DNA of 64,000 bases, taken from the NCBI GenBank assembly GCA_006218045.1, contig VBWB01000016.1, forward strand, positions 124,001 through 188,000, read 5' to 3'. Of this stretch, positions 32,660 through 41,018 are shown one piece after another. Below the pieces are notes generated by a model. The model ran no database searches and was not told the DNA's origin. It worked only from the letters and a program-made list of their open reading frames with translations. Source of the DNA: Stygiobacter sp. (GTDB lineage Bacteria; Pseudomonadota; Alphaproteobacteria; Rhodospirillales; Magnetospirillaceae). The translations under genes were made by a program, and so were the position numbers. The stretch's first letter is position 1. Each line of letters opens with the position of its first letter.

Positions 32660-35364
32660 TGCACGACATCGATCCCGGTCTGATCGCCGATTTCGCCGAG
32701 GAAGTGATCGAGCACGTGGCCAGTGCTGAAACCGTGCTGGTGCGGGCCGCCGCCGAACAGATCGGCGCCGATGACATCAATCTGCTGTTCCGCAGCTTTC
32801 ACTCGGTCAAAGGGTTGGCCCGGGTCATCGGTTTTCAGGCCGCCGAATCCTTGGCCCATGCCGCCGAAACGGTCCTGTCCGACGTGCGTGATGGCCGCCG
32901 CCCCTTGGACGAGCGGGTGCAAAACCTGCTGCTCCAATCCCTGGACGCCCTGAAACTGGCCCGCTCCAGCCTGTTGGACGGGATCGGTTATGCCGGCGAC
33001 GATGCGTTGCTGGCCCAGTTGCAGGCGCTGGGCGATCCCCAGGCCGCCCCTCAGGCCGACAATCCGTCCCGGCTGCCCGATCATCCCCTGGCCGATCTGT
33101 ACTTCGACGCCGGAACCTTGGACGGTCTGGTGGAATTGCTGGAAGAAGTGCTGCCCGATATCGCCGCCTGCATCGCCCGCGGCGCCGATCCGGCGGGGGG
33201 GGACGTGGACACCTTGGTCTTCGCCTTGGAACGCATCGATTGCCTGGGGCCGGTGCAGCCCCTGCAACGGCTGAAGCGGGAACCGTCGGTGTCGGTCCTG
33301 GTGGAATGCCTGCTGGCGTTGTCGCATTTGTTCCAGGTGATGGAATGCGACGGATTGGCCCCGACCCTGGCGCTGATCCGGCCCAATCTGGTCCAGGCCC
33401 TGGTCAAGGCGCTGGATCAGGGGCAGTGGTCGTCCATCGAGAACCTGGCCCGCATATTGCTGCCCCATTCCCCCTATCACGGGGTTTTGGCGCAAATCCC
33501 GCGTGATGACTGCCCCGCCGATCTGCGGGCGCGGGCCTACGAGGTGACGGCGGCGGCGTTGCGGTCTGAACTGGGGGGCGACGACAACACGCCACCGTCG
33601 GAATTGGGCGGCTTGGCCGCCACCGAAATGCGCAACGAACTGGCCGCCCGGCTGGGCCCGCCCGACGCAGCCATGAAGATCCTGGGAAACCGCAGGATCG
33701 ATCCGCACCGCTTCCGCGCCGCCGGTTCCGCGCTGGCGCAACGGCTGGCCCGGCTGCAAGACGCGTCCGGCGAATTCTTCGAAGTGCGCTTCGATGTGCC
33801 GCCCGCCAGCCCGGCATTGATCGAGACGGCCCGCATCCTGGCCTTGGACTGGGACCCATTGCTGGCCGAGACCGCCCTGGTGGACGGCGTCCAATGTTTG
33901 TGTCTTCTGGTCTTCAGCGATCTGTCGGAAGACAATATCAGAGCCCGGCTGGATAACGTTCCCGCCTTGCCGGTGGTGGTGGGCGTGACCAAGATGAACG
34001 GCCAGCAAGGCCAGGTCCGCTTCACCTTGATCGAACGCCGCGAAGGCGCGGCGGTCGGCAGCGGCATCCAAGTCCGCGTGCCGGTGGCGCTGTTGGACAC
34101 CATGTTCGGGCGATTGGGGCAATTCTTCGGGGTGATGACACGCTTCAACGCCTTGGTGCTGGACAACGAAGTGCCCGCGGCCTTGCGCGAATTGTCCGAT
34201 TACGCGGTGCTGCACGCCCCACATCTGGCGGCCAAGGTGGATTTGCTGGCACGCCAGCACCGCGACCTGTCGACGATCGAAGCCGAGGCCCACCGCCTGT
34301 TGTCGGTGGTGCACGAAACCACCCTGGGGCTGCGCGTCATCCCGCTCGACACCTTGTTCTCGCGCTTTCCCCGCATGGTGCGCGACACCGCCCAGCAGAC
34401 GGGCAAGCAAGTGCGCTTCGACGCCCGCGCCAACGGTATCCGGGTGGATAACGGCATGCTGGAATTGCTGTCCGACCCGTTGATGCACATGCTGCGCAAC
34501 AGCATCGATCACGGCGTCGAGCCCCCTGCCGATCGCGCCGCCCTGGGCAAGCCGGCCCAAGCCACGGTGATCGTCAGCGCCGAACAGCGCGGCAACCACA
34601 TCGTCATCGAAATCCGCGACGACGGGCGCGGCATCAATATCGAACGCGTGTTGGAAAAAGCCGTCGCCAACGATCTGGTCAGCCGCGAACAGGCGGCGCT
34701 GCTGACCGACGACCAGATCGCCCGCTTCATCTTCGCCCCCGGCTTTTCCACCGCCCAGGCGGTCACCGACACGTCGGGGCGTGGCGTCGGCATGGATGTG
34801 GCCCTGGTCAACATCACCAAGCTGGGCGGCAAGATCGACATCATCAACCGTCCCGGCCTGGGCTGCTGTTTCCGTCTGGAAATTCCGCTGTCCAAGGCCA
34901 TCCAGTCCATGCTGCTGGCCGATACGGGCATCCAGAAAGTGGCCTTTCCCGACCGCACGGTGTCGGAAGTGGTGATCTGTGCCACGGACGGGGTGCAGTT
35001 GGTCAACGGCCAGAGGTCGATGCTGCTGCATGACCGCTTCCTGCCTTTGTTCCGGTTGATCGACCTGTTGGGCCTGCCGCCCGGCCCCCCCCGGATCCAC
35101 GGCGATTTTTCCGTGGTGGTGTGCGAACATGACGGCCAGCGCATCGGCGTCGAGGTGGCGGCGATCCTGCGTCGCGCCGATCTGTTGATCCAGGAAATGC
35201 ACCCGCGCATCGCCCATCTTCCGGGTATTGGCGGCATTTCCACCATCGGAACCGACAAGATCGTCATCGTCGTCGATCCCGACGGCCTGTTCGCTTTGGC
35301 CCGCCAGGCGGCGGTGTTCGGGCTGCGGTCCCACGACGTCCGGGTGGCGGAGGGGTTGTTCTGA
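32656..35364 (+). CDS. cheA: Chemotaxis histidine kinase CheA
   Basis: 902 residues. The N-terminal Hpt domain has FHSVKGLARVIGF with phosphoacceptor His49. A long divergent middle (~130-470) replaces standard P2 and may hold further Hpt-like helices. The dimerisation and ATPase domains follow (MHMLRNSIDHGVEP; IRDDGRGINIERV; TSGRGVGMDVA), then a CheW-like P5 domain. No C-terminal receiver is fused. It should autophosphorylate in response to the operon's receptor and pass phosphate to a receiver, most plausibly that of the cyclase downstream. It overlaps its neighbours at both ends. Confidence 0.93.
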   Translation: MMHDIDPGLIADFAEEVIEHVASAETVLVRAAAEQIGADDINLLFRSFHSVKGLARVIGFQAAESLAHAAETVLSDVRDGRRPLDERVQNLLLQSLDALKLARSSLLDGIGYAGDDALLAQLQALGDPQAAPQADNPSRLPDHPLADLYFDAGTLDGLVELLEEVLPDIAACIARGADPAGGDVDTLVFALERIDCLGPVQPLQRLKREPSVSVLVECLLALSHLFQVMECDGLAPTLALIRPNLVQALVKALDQGQWSSIENLARILLPHSPYHGVLAQIPRDDCPADLRARAYEVTAAALRSELGGDDNTPPSELGGLAATEMRNELAARLGPPDAAMKILGNRRIDPHRFRAAGSALAQRLARLQDASGEFFEVRFDVPPASPALIETARILALDWDPLLAETALVDGVQCLCLLVFSDLSEDNIRARLDNVPALPVVVGVTKMNGQQGQVRFTLIERREGAAVGSGIQVRVPVALLDTMFGRLGQFFGVMTRFNALVLDNEVPAALRELSDYAVLHAPHLAAKVDLLARQHRDLSTIEAEAHRLLSVVHETTLGLRVIPLDTLFSRFPRMVRDTAQQTGKQVRFDARANGIRVDNGMLELLSDPLMHMLRNSIDHGVEPPADRAALGKPAQATVIVSAEQRGNHIVIEIRDDGRGINIERVLEKAVANDLVSREQAALLTDDQIARFIFAPGFSTAQAVTDTSGRGVGMDVALVNITKLGGKIDIINRPGLGCCFRLEIPLSKAIQSMLLADTGIQKVAFPDRTVSEVVICATDGVQLVNGQRSMLLHDRFLPLFRLIDLLGLPPGPPRIHGDFSVVVCEHDGQRIGVEVAAILRRADLLIQEMHPRIAHLPGIGGISTIGTDKIVIVVDPDGLFALARQAAVFGLRSHDVRVAEGLF

Positions 35365-35810
35365 TGATCGAGCATCTGGTCGCCCGCTGCGGTGTCTATC
35401 GCATGCTGTTTCCCAGCGAAAATGTCGGCGACATCCGCCCCCTGCCCGAATTCGTCCGTTTGTCTCCGGTCAAGATCCGGCGTACCGTCCCCGTGGTTTT
35501 GGATTTGCGGGTCTATCTGGGAGTGCCTGCTCCCGATTGCGGGGTGCGCATGGGCTGGCATTCCACGGATGGCGCACGCCGTGTGGATCTGGTGCTGGAC
35601 GAGGTCGAAGCCATCGTTCATTGCGGCCCCGGCGACCGCCGCCCCACCCCCATGCTGCCGCCACGCCTGCGTCTGTTGTGCGACGGCGCCATGCCTGATT
35701 CCCAGGGCCGGTTCCGGCTGTGTATCCGACCTGATACGGCTCTGCCCGTGTCCAGCCCACGCGACCGCCGCGACGTCCTGGCGGCCCTGCGTTTCGAGGA
35801 GATGCCATGA
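35364..35810 (+). CDS. CheW-like coupling protein (divergent)
   Basis: 148 residues. YRMLFPSENVGDIRPLPEFV and VVLDLRVYLGVP resemble CheW strands where the docking proteins meet CheA and receptor, but the family match is weak. It sits between cheA and the cyclase, overlapping both (TGATG and ATGA junctions). It probably couples receptor and CheA, alongside the triple-CheW protein at the end of the operon. Confidence 0.65.
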   Translation: MIEHLVARCGVYRMLFPSENVGDIRPLPEFVRLSPVKIRRTVPVVLDLRVYLGVPAPDCGVRMGWHSTDGARRVDLVLDEVEAIVHCGPGDRRPTPMLPPRLRLLCDGAMPDSQGRFRLCIRPDTALPVSSPRDRRDVLAALRFEEMP

Positions 35811-37531
35811 CCACCGACAGCAAGACGATCCTGATCGTCGACGACAGTTCGATCATGCGCCGCTTGGTCCGCGAAATCGTCGAGGCCGACCCGATCTTCC
35901 GGGTGGTCGATGTCGCCGAGAACGGCAAGATCGCGTTGCAGAAAGTGCGCGAACATAAACCCGACGCGGTATTGCTGGACATCGAGATGCCGGAATTGTC
36001 GGGCCTTGACACCATGCGCCGCCTGGGTCTGCGCAGTTCGTCCAAGATCATCATCTTGTCGTCCCTGGGTTATGAGGGATCGAAGGAGCGCGCGGAAGCA
36101 TTGCGCCTGGGGGCCGCCGACGTCATCGACAAGCCGTCGGGGTCGGTCAGCATGGACATCAAGGCGGCGCGGGCCTCGGTGATCAACCAGACCCTGCGCC
36201 GGGTGCTGGGCCTGCCCCCCGCCCCAGAGGCCGCCGATGCGGCGCCCTCGGCCGCCCTCGAAGAAACCGTTTCCACCCCCCCGACCCAGCCCGCCGGCGG
36301 TTCCGCCGCCGGTTCCGCCCCCCTGGCGATGGCTTTGGACACGGTTCGTCAAGCGGTGCTGGCCTTCGGCATCGATGGTCGCCTGTTCTATGCCAATGCG
36401 GTCGCGCCCAGGCTTTTGGGCGATGACGGCATCGCCGCCGGGCGCAGCACGCTGGATCAGGTCTTCGACGGCCTGAACGAATTCATCGTCGATGATATCC
36501 GCGCCGTTTTAGCCGACGGCGCGGCCAAGGCCGCCTTGCCGGTGGATTACGCCCTGCCGTCGGGGGATTGGCTGCCGTGCCTGTTCACCATCGTGCCGGT
36601 GCCCGATCCCAACGGGCGCGGCAACGGCGTCTTGGTGCTGATCGAAGACAAGTCGGTCGAACATTCCTTGCGCAAGGTGTTGGATCAGACCATGTCGTCC
36701 AGCGTCACCGACGCCATCATCGCCGGTGATTCCTTGGGACTGGACGGCAAGGAAGCGGACGCGACCATGTTGTTTTGCGACATCCGCTCGTTCACGACCT
36801 TGTGCGAGAACATGTCGGCGGGGTCCCTGGTGGCCATGCTGAACGAGTATTTCACCTTCATGGCCGATGTAATCCGGGGCAATAACGGCATCATCGACAA
36901 ATATATCGGCGACGCCATCATGGCGTTGTTCGGGGTGCCGAGCGCCAATCCGCGCCAGGCCGACGACGCGGTGGCGGCGGCCATCGCCATGATCCAGGCG
37001 CTGGAACTGTTCAACGGCGATCGCGCCAAGGCGGGGGAAGCGTCGTTCCAGATCGGGATCGGCATCGCCAGCGGCATGGTCATCGCCGGCACCTTGGGGT
37101 CACCCGAACGCAAGAATTACACGGTGATCGGCGATGCGGTGAATTTGGCGTCGCGCATCGAAGGCCTGACCAAGCTTTACGGCGCCGAGATCCTGGTCTG
37201 CGGCCGCACCCGCGCCGCCATGACGGGCCGCGTGCCGACCCGTCTGGTCGATGTGGTCAAGGTCAAGGGCCAGGACACGGCCACGGAACTGCACCAGATT
37301 TTGAACCGCGCCATTCTGGGGGCGGCGCTGGACACCCATCTGTCCAGTTTTGCCGCCGCCCTCGCCGCCTATCAGGAGGGGCGGTTCCAGGCAGCCGGAG
37401 AGGCCTTTGACGCCATCGCGCGCCATATTCCCGACGACGCCACATCCGCCATGCTGGCGGCGCGCTGTCGCGATCTGGCCGCCGCCCCGCCGGCGAATTG
37501 GCAGGGAATCTGGAAATTGGACAGCAAATAG
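35807..37531 (+). CDS. Receiver-PAS-adenylate cyclase, likely output of the chemosensory operon
   Basis: 574 residues. The receiver (1-125) has Asp12/Asp13, phosphoacceptor Asp58 (LLDIEMP) and a CheB-like end (DKPSGSVSMDIKAAR). A Pro/Ala linker, a PAS domain (~180-300, VLAFGIDGRLFYANAVAPRL) and a class III cyclase follow. Catalytic residues are visible: metal Asp325 (LFCDIRSF) and Asp369 (GDAIMALFG), adenine-selecting Lys365 (IIDKYIGD) and YTVIGDAVNLASRIE. Lys plus Asp indicates ATP rather than GTP. CheA phosphorylation of Asp58 would set cAMP levels. The operon has no CheY. Confidence 0.9.
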   Translation: MTTDSKTILIVDDSSIMRRLVREIVEADPIFRVVDVAENGKIALQKVREHKPDAVLLDIEMPELSGLDTMRRLGLRSSSKIIILSSLGYEGSKERAEALRLGAADVIDKPSGSVSMDIKAARASVINQTLRRVLGLPPAPEAADAAPSAALEETVSTPPTQPAGGSAAGSAPLAMALDTVRQAVLAFGIDGRLFYANAVAPRLLGDDGIAAGRSTLDQVFDGLNEFIVDDIRAVLADGAAKAALPVDYALPSGDWLPCLFTIVPVPDPNGRGNGVLVLIEDKSVEHSLRKVLDQTMSSSVTDAIIAGDSLGLDGKEADATMLFCDIRSFTTLCENMSAGSLVAMLNEYFTFMADVIRGNNGIIDKYIGDAIMALFGVPSANPRQADDAVAAAIAMIQALELFNGDRAKAGEASFQIGIGIASGMVIAGTLGSPERKNYTVIGDAVNLASRIEGLTKLYGAEILVCGRTRAAMTGRVPTRLVDVVKVKGQDTATELHQILNRAILGAALDTHLSSFAAALAAYQEGRFQAAGEAFDAIARHIPDDATSAMLAARCRDLAAAPPANWQGIWKLDSK

Positions 37532-37541
37532 GGGGCAGGCC

Positions 37542-38936
37542 ATGGCACAACGCGACCTTCTGTGCTGCAATTTTTCCGACGGGATCGTCGCTGTTCCGCT
37601 GGAACAGGTGGTCGGCGTGGTCGAAGGCGGGCCGGTCACGCCCTTGCCCTATACGGCATCATCCTTTGAAGGCCTGGTCGAGGCCTTGGGCCAAGTCATG
37701 CCCCAGGTCGACCTGGGGGCGTTGCTGGGCCTGGATTCGACCGCCTCGGGTATCTTGGTGGTGGTCTCGCATCTGGGCGGATCGTTGGCCCTGCGGGTCC
37801 CCAAGGTCAGCGCCATGATTTCAGTGGACGGCGACAAATTCGCCGCCGCCGCCCGCGACCGCAATGCCCTGTATCTGTCCGAATTCGAACAAGGTGGCCA
37901 GATCTTCTCGGTCCTGGACCTGGACATGGTGGCCAAGGCCGAGGAACTGGGAGGCGCGGTGCCCGAAGGGGCGGTGATGCTGGCCGAGGCCAGCCACCGC
38001 GCCCCCCCGGCCGCTCCCGTGGACGACATCCAGTTGGTCTTTCTAATGCTGGAGGTGGACGGTGAACCCTATGCCATCCGCAACAGTGACATCGCTGAAA
38101 TCAATCTGCCCCACCATGTGCGGCCCATGCCGAAATCTCCCGACTGGATCGGCGGACTGATCGATTTGCGCGGGCGGCCCGTGGTGGTTCTGTCTACCGC
38201 AGCCCTGTTGGGCCGCGACGCGGCCAGCGCCACCGCCGGGGATGCCCCGCAGGTCTGCCTGATCGCCGAAATCGAACCGGGCCTGGAAGTGGCTTTGGCG
38301 GTGGACCGCGCCGTCGGGCTGGAACGGTTGTCGCCTGACGACGTCCACACCATGCCCCAGGCCATGGCCGGAGTGGAAAGCTATTTCGTGCGCGGCGCCG
38401 ATGAAATCGTCGGCATCATCGATCCCGTCGCCCTGGTGACGCAAATTCTGTTCACCTTGCGCCAATGGTTGCCGCAAAACGTCGCTGCCCCGGTCGCGAC
38501 CGGCGAGATGGGGGGCAATTATCGTCGGTTCCTGACGCTGAGGGTGCGCGATGAATTGTTCGGGATGGCGCTGGACCGCATCGAACGCATTCAGGCTGCG
38601 GTGGATTTGACGCCGTTGCCCGACACCATCGCCTTTTTCGACGGCATGGCCGATGTGGGGGACACGGTGGTACCGGTGATCGATCTGAACCGGCAATTGG
38701 ACCGCAGCCTGTCCAGCCTGGACGGCGACCGTCACCCCCCCTGCATCCTGACCATGCTGGAAGGATCGTTGACCGGCATCTTGGTGGATCAGGTGCTCAG
38801 CATCCTGGACGTGCCCTCGGACAGCATCGAACCCGTGGTCAACGCGCCCAAGCTGCCGATTTCCCATATCGTTCCCCATGGCGGGCGCATGATTTCAATT
38901 CTCAGCATCGACCGGTTGTTGCCGGCGCAATCCTGA
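37542..38936 (+). CDS. Protein with three CheW-like domains
   Basis: 464 residues with three consecutive CheW folds (~1-150, ~160-310, ~325-464). Typical strands recur: IQLVFLMLEVDGEPYAIRN, GLIDLRGRPVVVLSTAALLG, and RRFLTLRVRDELFGMALDRI. The third ends with LPISHIVPHGGRMISILSID. Proteins with several CheW domains act as scaffolds that join receptors and CheA into arrays. It is the last gene of the operon, 10 bp after the cyclase, with a good GGGGGCAGG site before the ATG at 37542. Confidence 0.85.
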   Translation: MAQRDLLCCNFSDGIVAVPLEQVVGVVEGGPVTPLPYTASSFEGLVEALGQVMPQVDLGALLGLDSTASGILVVVSHLGGSLALRVPKVSAMISVDGDKFAAAARDRNALYLSEFEQGGQIFSVLDLDMVAKAEELGGAVPEGAVMLAEASHRAPPAAPVDDIQLVFLMLEVDGEPYAIRNSDIAEINLPHHVRPMPKSPDWIGGLIDLRGRPVVVLSTAALLGRDAASATAGDAPQVCLIAEIEPGLEVALAVDRAVGLERLSPDDVHTMPQAMAGVESYFVRGADEIVGIIDPVALVTQILFTLRQWLPQNVAAPVATGEMGGNYRRFLTLRVRDELFGMALDRIERIQAAVDLTPLPDTIAFFDGMADVGDTVVPVIDLNRQLDRSLSSLDGDRHPPCILTMLEGSLTGILVDQVLSILDVPSDSIEPVVNAPKLPISHIVPHGGRMISILSIDRLLPAQS

Positions 38937-39007
38937 TCCGGACGCAGATCAAGAGGTCACGCCCAAAGCAATGTCGAGAATAGTGGGTTGACGCCACCGG
39001 ACAAAAA

Positions 39008-39033
39008 TATCCGGTGACGCGATAGTGTCATAC
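39008..39033 (+). repeat. Transposon end-like site C
   Basis: TATCCGGTGACGCG... followed by a GTGTCATAC end; 22 of 26 positions match the right-end site D3 in inverted orientation. With D3 it bounds a 159-bp mini-element (39008-39166) whose 9-bp inverted ends CCGGTGACG/CGTCACCGG (39011-39019, 39155-39163) are perfect. It may be a left end from another round of insertion at glmS. Confidence 0.65.
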
Positions 39034-39100
39034 CAAACAACACCTAACCTGACCTGTTCCCCGGCTTGATCCCGTTCAGAGGTTGGGTATCCTGGATTCG

Positions 39101-39166
39101 GTATGAAACTATTTCGTCCGGTATGAGACTATTTCGTCGAGTATGAAACTATTTCGTCACCGGACA
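39101..39166 (-). repeat. Tn7-like right end: three tandem 18-nt sites plus terminal ACA
   Basis: GTATGAAACTATTTCGTC occurs at 39101, 39121 (one mismatch) and 39141, with exact 20-bp period. The outermost copy continues ACCGGACA to the presumed terminus at 39166. Closely packed transposase sites in the end nearest glmS are the layout of the Tn7 right end. Three copies with 2-bp gaps rule out a CRISPR array. Confidence 0.75.
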
Positions 39167-39189
39167 CATCCGCTTCACCCCGAAATAGC
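39166..39189 (+). repeat. Direct repeat copy 2, beside the glmS stop
   Basis: Identical to 27851-27874. In the NACHT frame it encodes IRFTPK and a stop. It ends 2 bp before the glmS stop codon (39192-39194). It is either a remnant of a NACHT gene once adjacent to glmS, or a duplicated attachment site. Confidence 0.95.
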
Positions 39190-39191
39190 GC

Positions 39192-41015
39192 CTATTCCAC
39201 CGTCACGGATTTGGCCAGATTGCGCGGCTGATCCACGTCGGTGCCGCGCGCCAGGGCGACGTGATAGGCCAGCACCTGTACCGGCACCGCGTACAGGATG
39301 GGGGCGACGAAGGGATCGACCGGCGGCATCTGGAACGAGGCCATGGGCTTGACCGCCAGTTTGCTCAGGCCTTCGGAATCGGAGATGAAGATCACGCGGG
39401 CGCCGCGCGCGATCACTTCCTGCACATTCGACGCCGTCTTGTCGTACAGATCGTCCGACGGACACAGCACCACCACCGGCACGTGGTCGTCGATCAGGGC
39501 GATGGGGCCGTGTTTCAATTCGCCCGCCGCATAGCCCTCGGCGTGGATATAGCTGACTTCCTTCAGCTTCAACGCCCCTTCCAGGGCGATGGGGTAGCAC
39601 GGGCCACGGCCCAGATACAGCACGTCGCGGGCCTGGGCCACGTCTTCGGCGATCTGGCGGATCTTGTCCTCGCCGCGCAGCATCTCGGCGATGCGCGCCG
39701 GTACTTCGGCCAGGGCCTGCGACAGCCGCGCTTCCTCCGCCGCGTCAAGGCGGTTGTTGGCCCGGGCCATGCCCATGGCCAGGCAGGCCAGCACCACCAA
39801 TTGGGTGGTGAAGGCCTTGGTCGAGGCGACGCCGATTTCCGGCCCGGCCTGGGTCAACAGCGCGGTGGTCGCCTCGCGCGCTATGGTGCTTTCCGCCACG
39901 TTGACCAGGGCCACGGTGTGCAGACCGGCGTCACGGCAATAGCGCAAAGCCGCCAGGGTGTCGGCGGTTTCCCCCGATTGCGAGATGAACACCGCCATGT
40001 CGCCGGGCACCAGCACCGGCTGGCGGTAACGGAATTCCGAGGCGATTTCCACTTCCACCGGCACCCGCGCCAGTTTCTCGATCCAGTACTTGGCGACCGA
40101 GCCAGCGTAATACGAGGTGCCGCAGGCGACGATGGTCACCCGCTTGACCGTGGCCAGATCAAACGGCAGATCGGGCAAGGTGATGGTGCGGCTGGCCGGG
40201 TTGAGCATGGTGTTCAGGGTGTCGCCGATCACCTGCGGCTGCTCGTAGATTTCCTTGATCATGAAATGGCGGTGCTGGCCCTTGCCGATCAGGGCGCCGG
40301 ACAATTGGGTCAACCGCACCTCGCGCTTGACGATCCTGTCATCACGGTCGCGGATGACCACGCTGGAGGGCGTCAGCACCGCCCAATCGCCCTCGGCCAG
40401 ATAGCTGATCTTCTGGGTCAGGGGCGCCAAGGCCAGGGCGTCGGAGCCCAGGAACATCTCGCCGTCGCCATAGCCGATGGCCAGCGGGCTGCCTTCACGC
40501 GCGGCGATCAACAGATCGGGGTGATCGGCGAAAATGATACCGAGGGCGAAGGCGCCGTGCAGGCGCTTCAGCGCGGCGGCGGTGGCCTCCTCGGGCGATT
40601 TGCCTTGGCCCAGGTAGAAGTCGATCAGTTGCGCCACCGCCTCGGTGTCGGTGTCGCTCTCGAACACATGGCCGCAGGCGGTCAGCTCGGCCTTGAGCTC
40701 GGCGTAATTCTCGATGATGCCGTTATGCACCACCGCCACCCGCGCGGTGGCATGCGGATGGGCGTTGCGTTCGGTCGGCACGCCGTGGGTGGCCCAGCGG
40801 GTATGGCCGATGCCGATGATGCCGCCCAAGGGCTGGGTGACCAGCAGGCGCTCCAGGTTGATCAGCTTGCCCTCGGCCCGGCGACGCTCGATCCGGCCCG
40901 CGACCAAGGTGGCGATGCCGGCGGAATCATAGCCGCGATATTCCAGCCGCTTCAGCCCTTCCACCAGATGCGGGGCGACCAGATCCTTACCGATGATGCC
41001 GACGATGCCGCACAT
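39192..41015 (-). CDS. glmS: Glucosamine-6-phosphate synthase GlmS
   Basis: 607 residues. The N-terminal glutaminase starts MCGIVGIIG with the nucleophile Cys, and HTRWATHG and two SIS isomerase domains follow (VACGTSYYAG; ISQSGETADT; GRGPCYPIALEGALKLKEVS). It makes glucosamine-6-phosphate from fructose-6-phosphate and glutamine for cell-wall precursors. The end PRNLAKSVTVE is the conserved Tn7 target-site coding sequence. It is the second gene of a glmU-glmS unit, 3 bp after glmU. Confidence 0.97.
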   Translation of the reverse strand: MCGIVGIIGKDLVAPHLVEGLKRLEYRGYDSAGIATLVAGRIERRRAEGKLINLERLLVTQPLGGIIGIGHTRWATHGVPTERNAHPHATARVAVVHNGIIENYAELKAELTACGHVFESDTDTEAVAQLIDFYLGQGKSPEEATAAALKRLHGAFALGIIFADHPDLLIAAREGSPLAIGYGDGEMFLGSDALALAPLTQKISYLAEGDWAVLTPSSVVIRDRDDRIVKREVRLTQLSGALIGKGQHRHFMIKEIYEQPQVIGDTLNTMLNPASRTITLPDLPFDLATVKRVTIVACGTSYYAGSVAKYWIEKLARVPVEVEIASEFRYRQPVLVPGDMAVFISQSGETADTLAALRYCRDAGLHTVALVNVAESTIAREATTALLTQAGPEIGVASTKAFTTQLVVLACLAMGMARANNRLDAAEEARLSQALAEVPARIAEMLRGEDKIRQIAEDVAQARDVLYLGRGPCYPIALEGALKLKEVSYIHAEGYAAGELKHGPIALIDDHVPVVVLCPSDDLYDKTASNVQEVIARGARVIFISDSEGLSKLAVKPMASFQMPPVDPFVAPILYAVPVQVLAYHVALARGTDVDQPRNLAKSVTVE

Positions 41016-41018
41016 GGA

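Larger units (their letters stand above)
27875..39166. mobile_element. Candidate Tn7-like element inserted at attTn7 downstream of glmS, carrying a chemosensory operon
   Basis: The block starts TGTAGGGTGACG and ends CGTCACCGGACA. The outer 26 nt of the two ends are inverted repeats matching at 23 positions. The right end has three packed 18-nt sites with 20-bp period, while the left end has spaced copies, the asymmetry seen in Tn7 ends. The right boundary is 25 bp from the glmS stop, the Tn7 insertion point, and glmS keeps the conserved PRNLAKSVTVE coding end recognised by TnsD. A perfect 23-24 bp direct repeat borders the block. No tnsABCD-like genes are present, so it would be non-autonomous or decayed. 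The long direct repeat is atypical because Tn7 makes 5 bp. Confidence 0.6.

Noticed and set aside
32488-35334. Open frame of 948 codons on the minus strand
   Set aside because: Antisense to cheA; no recognisable motifs.
39101-39158. Short CRISPR-like array
   Set aside because: Only three repeats of 18 nt with 2-bp gaps and no spacers or cas genes; a transposon-end binding array explains it.
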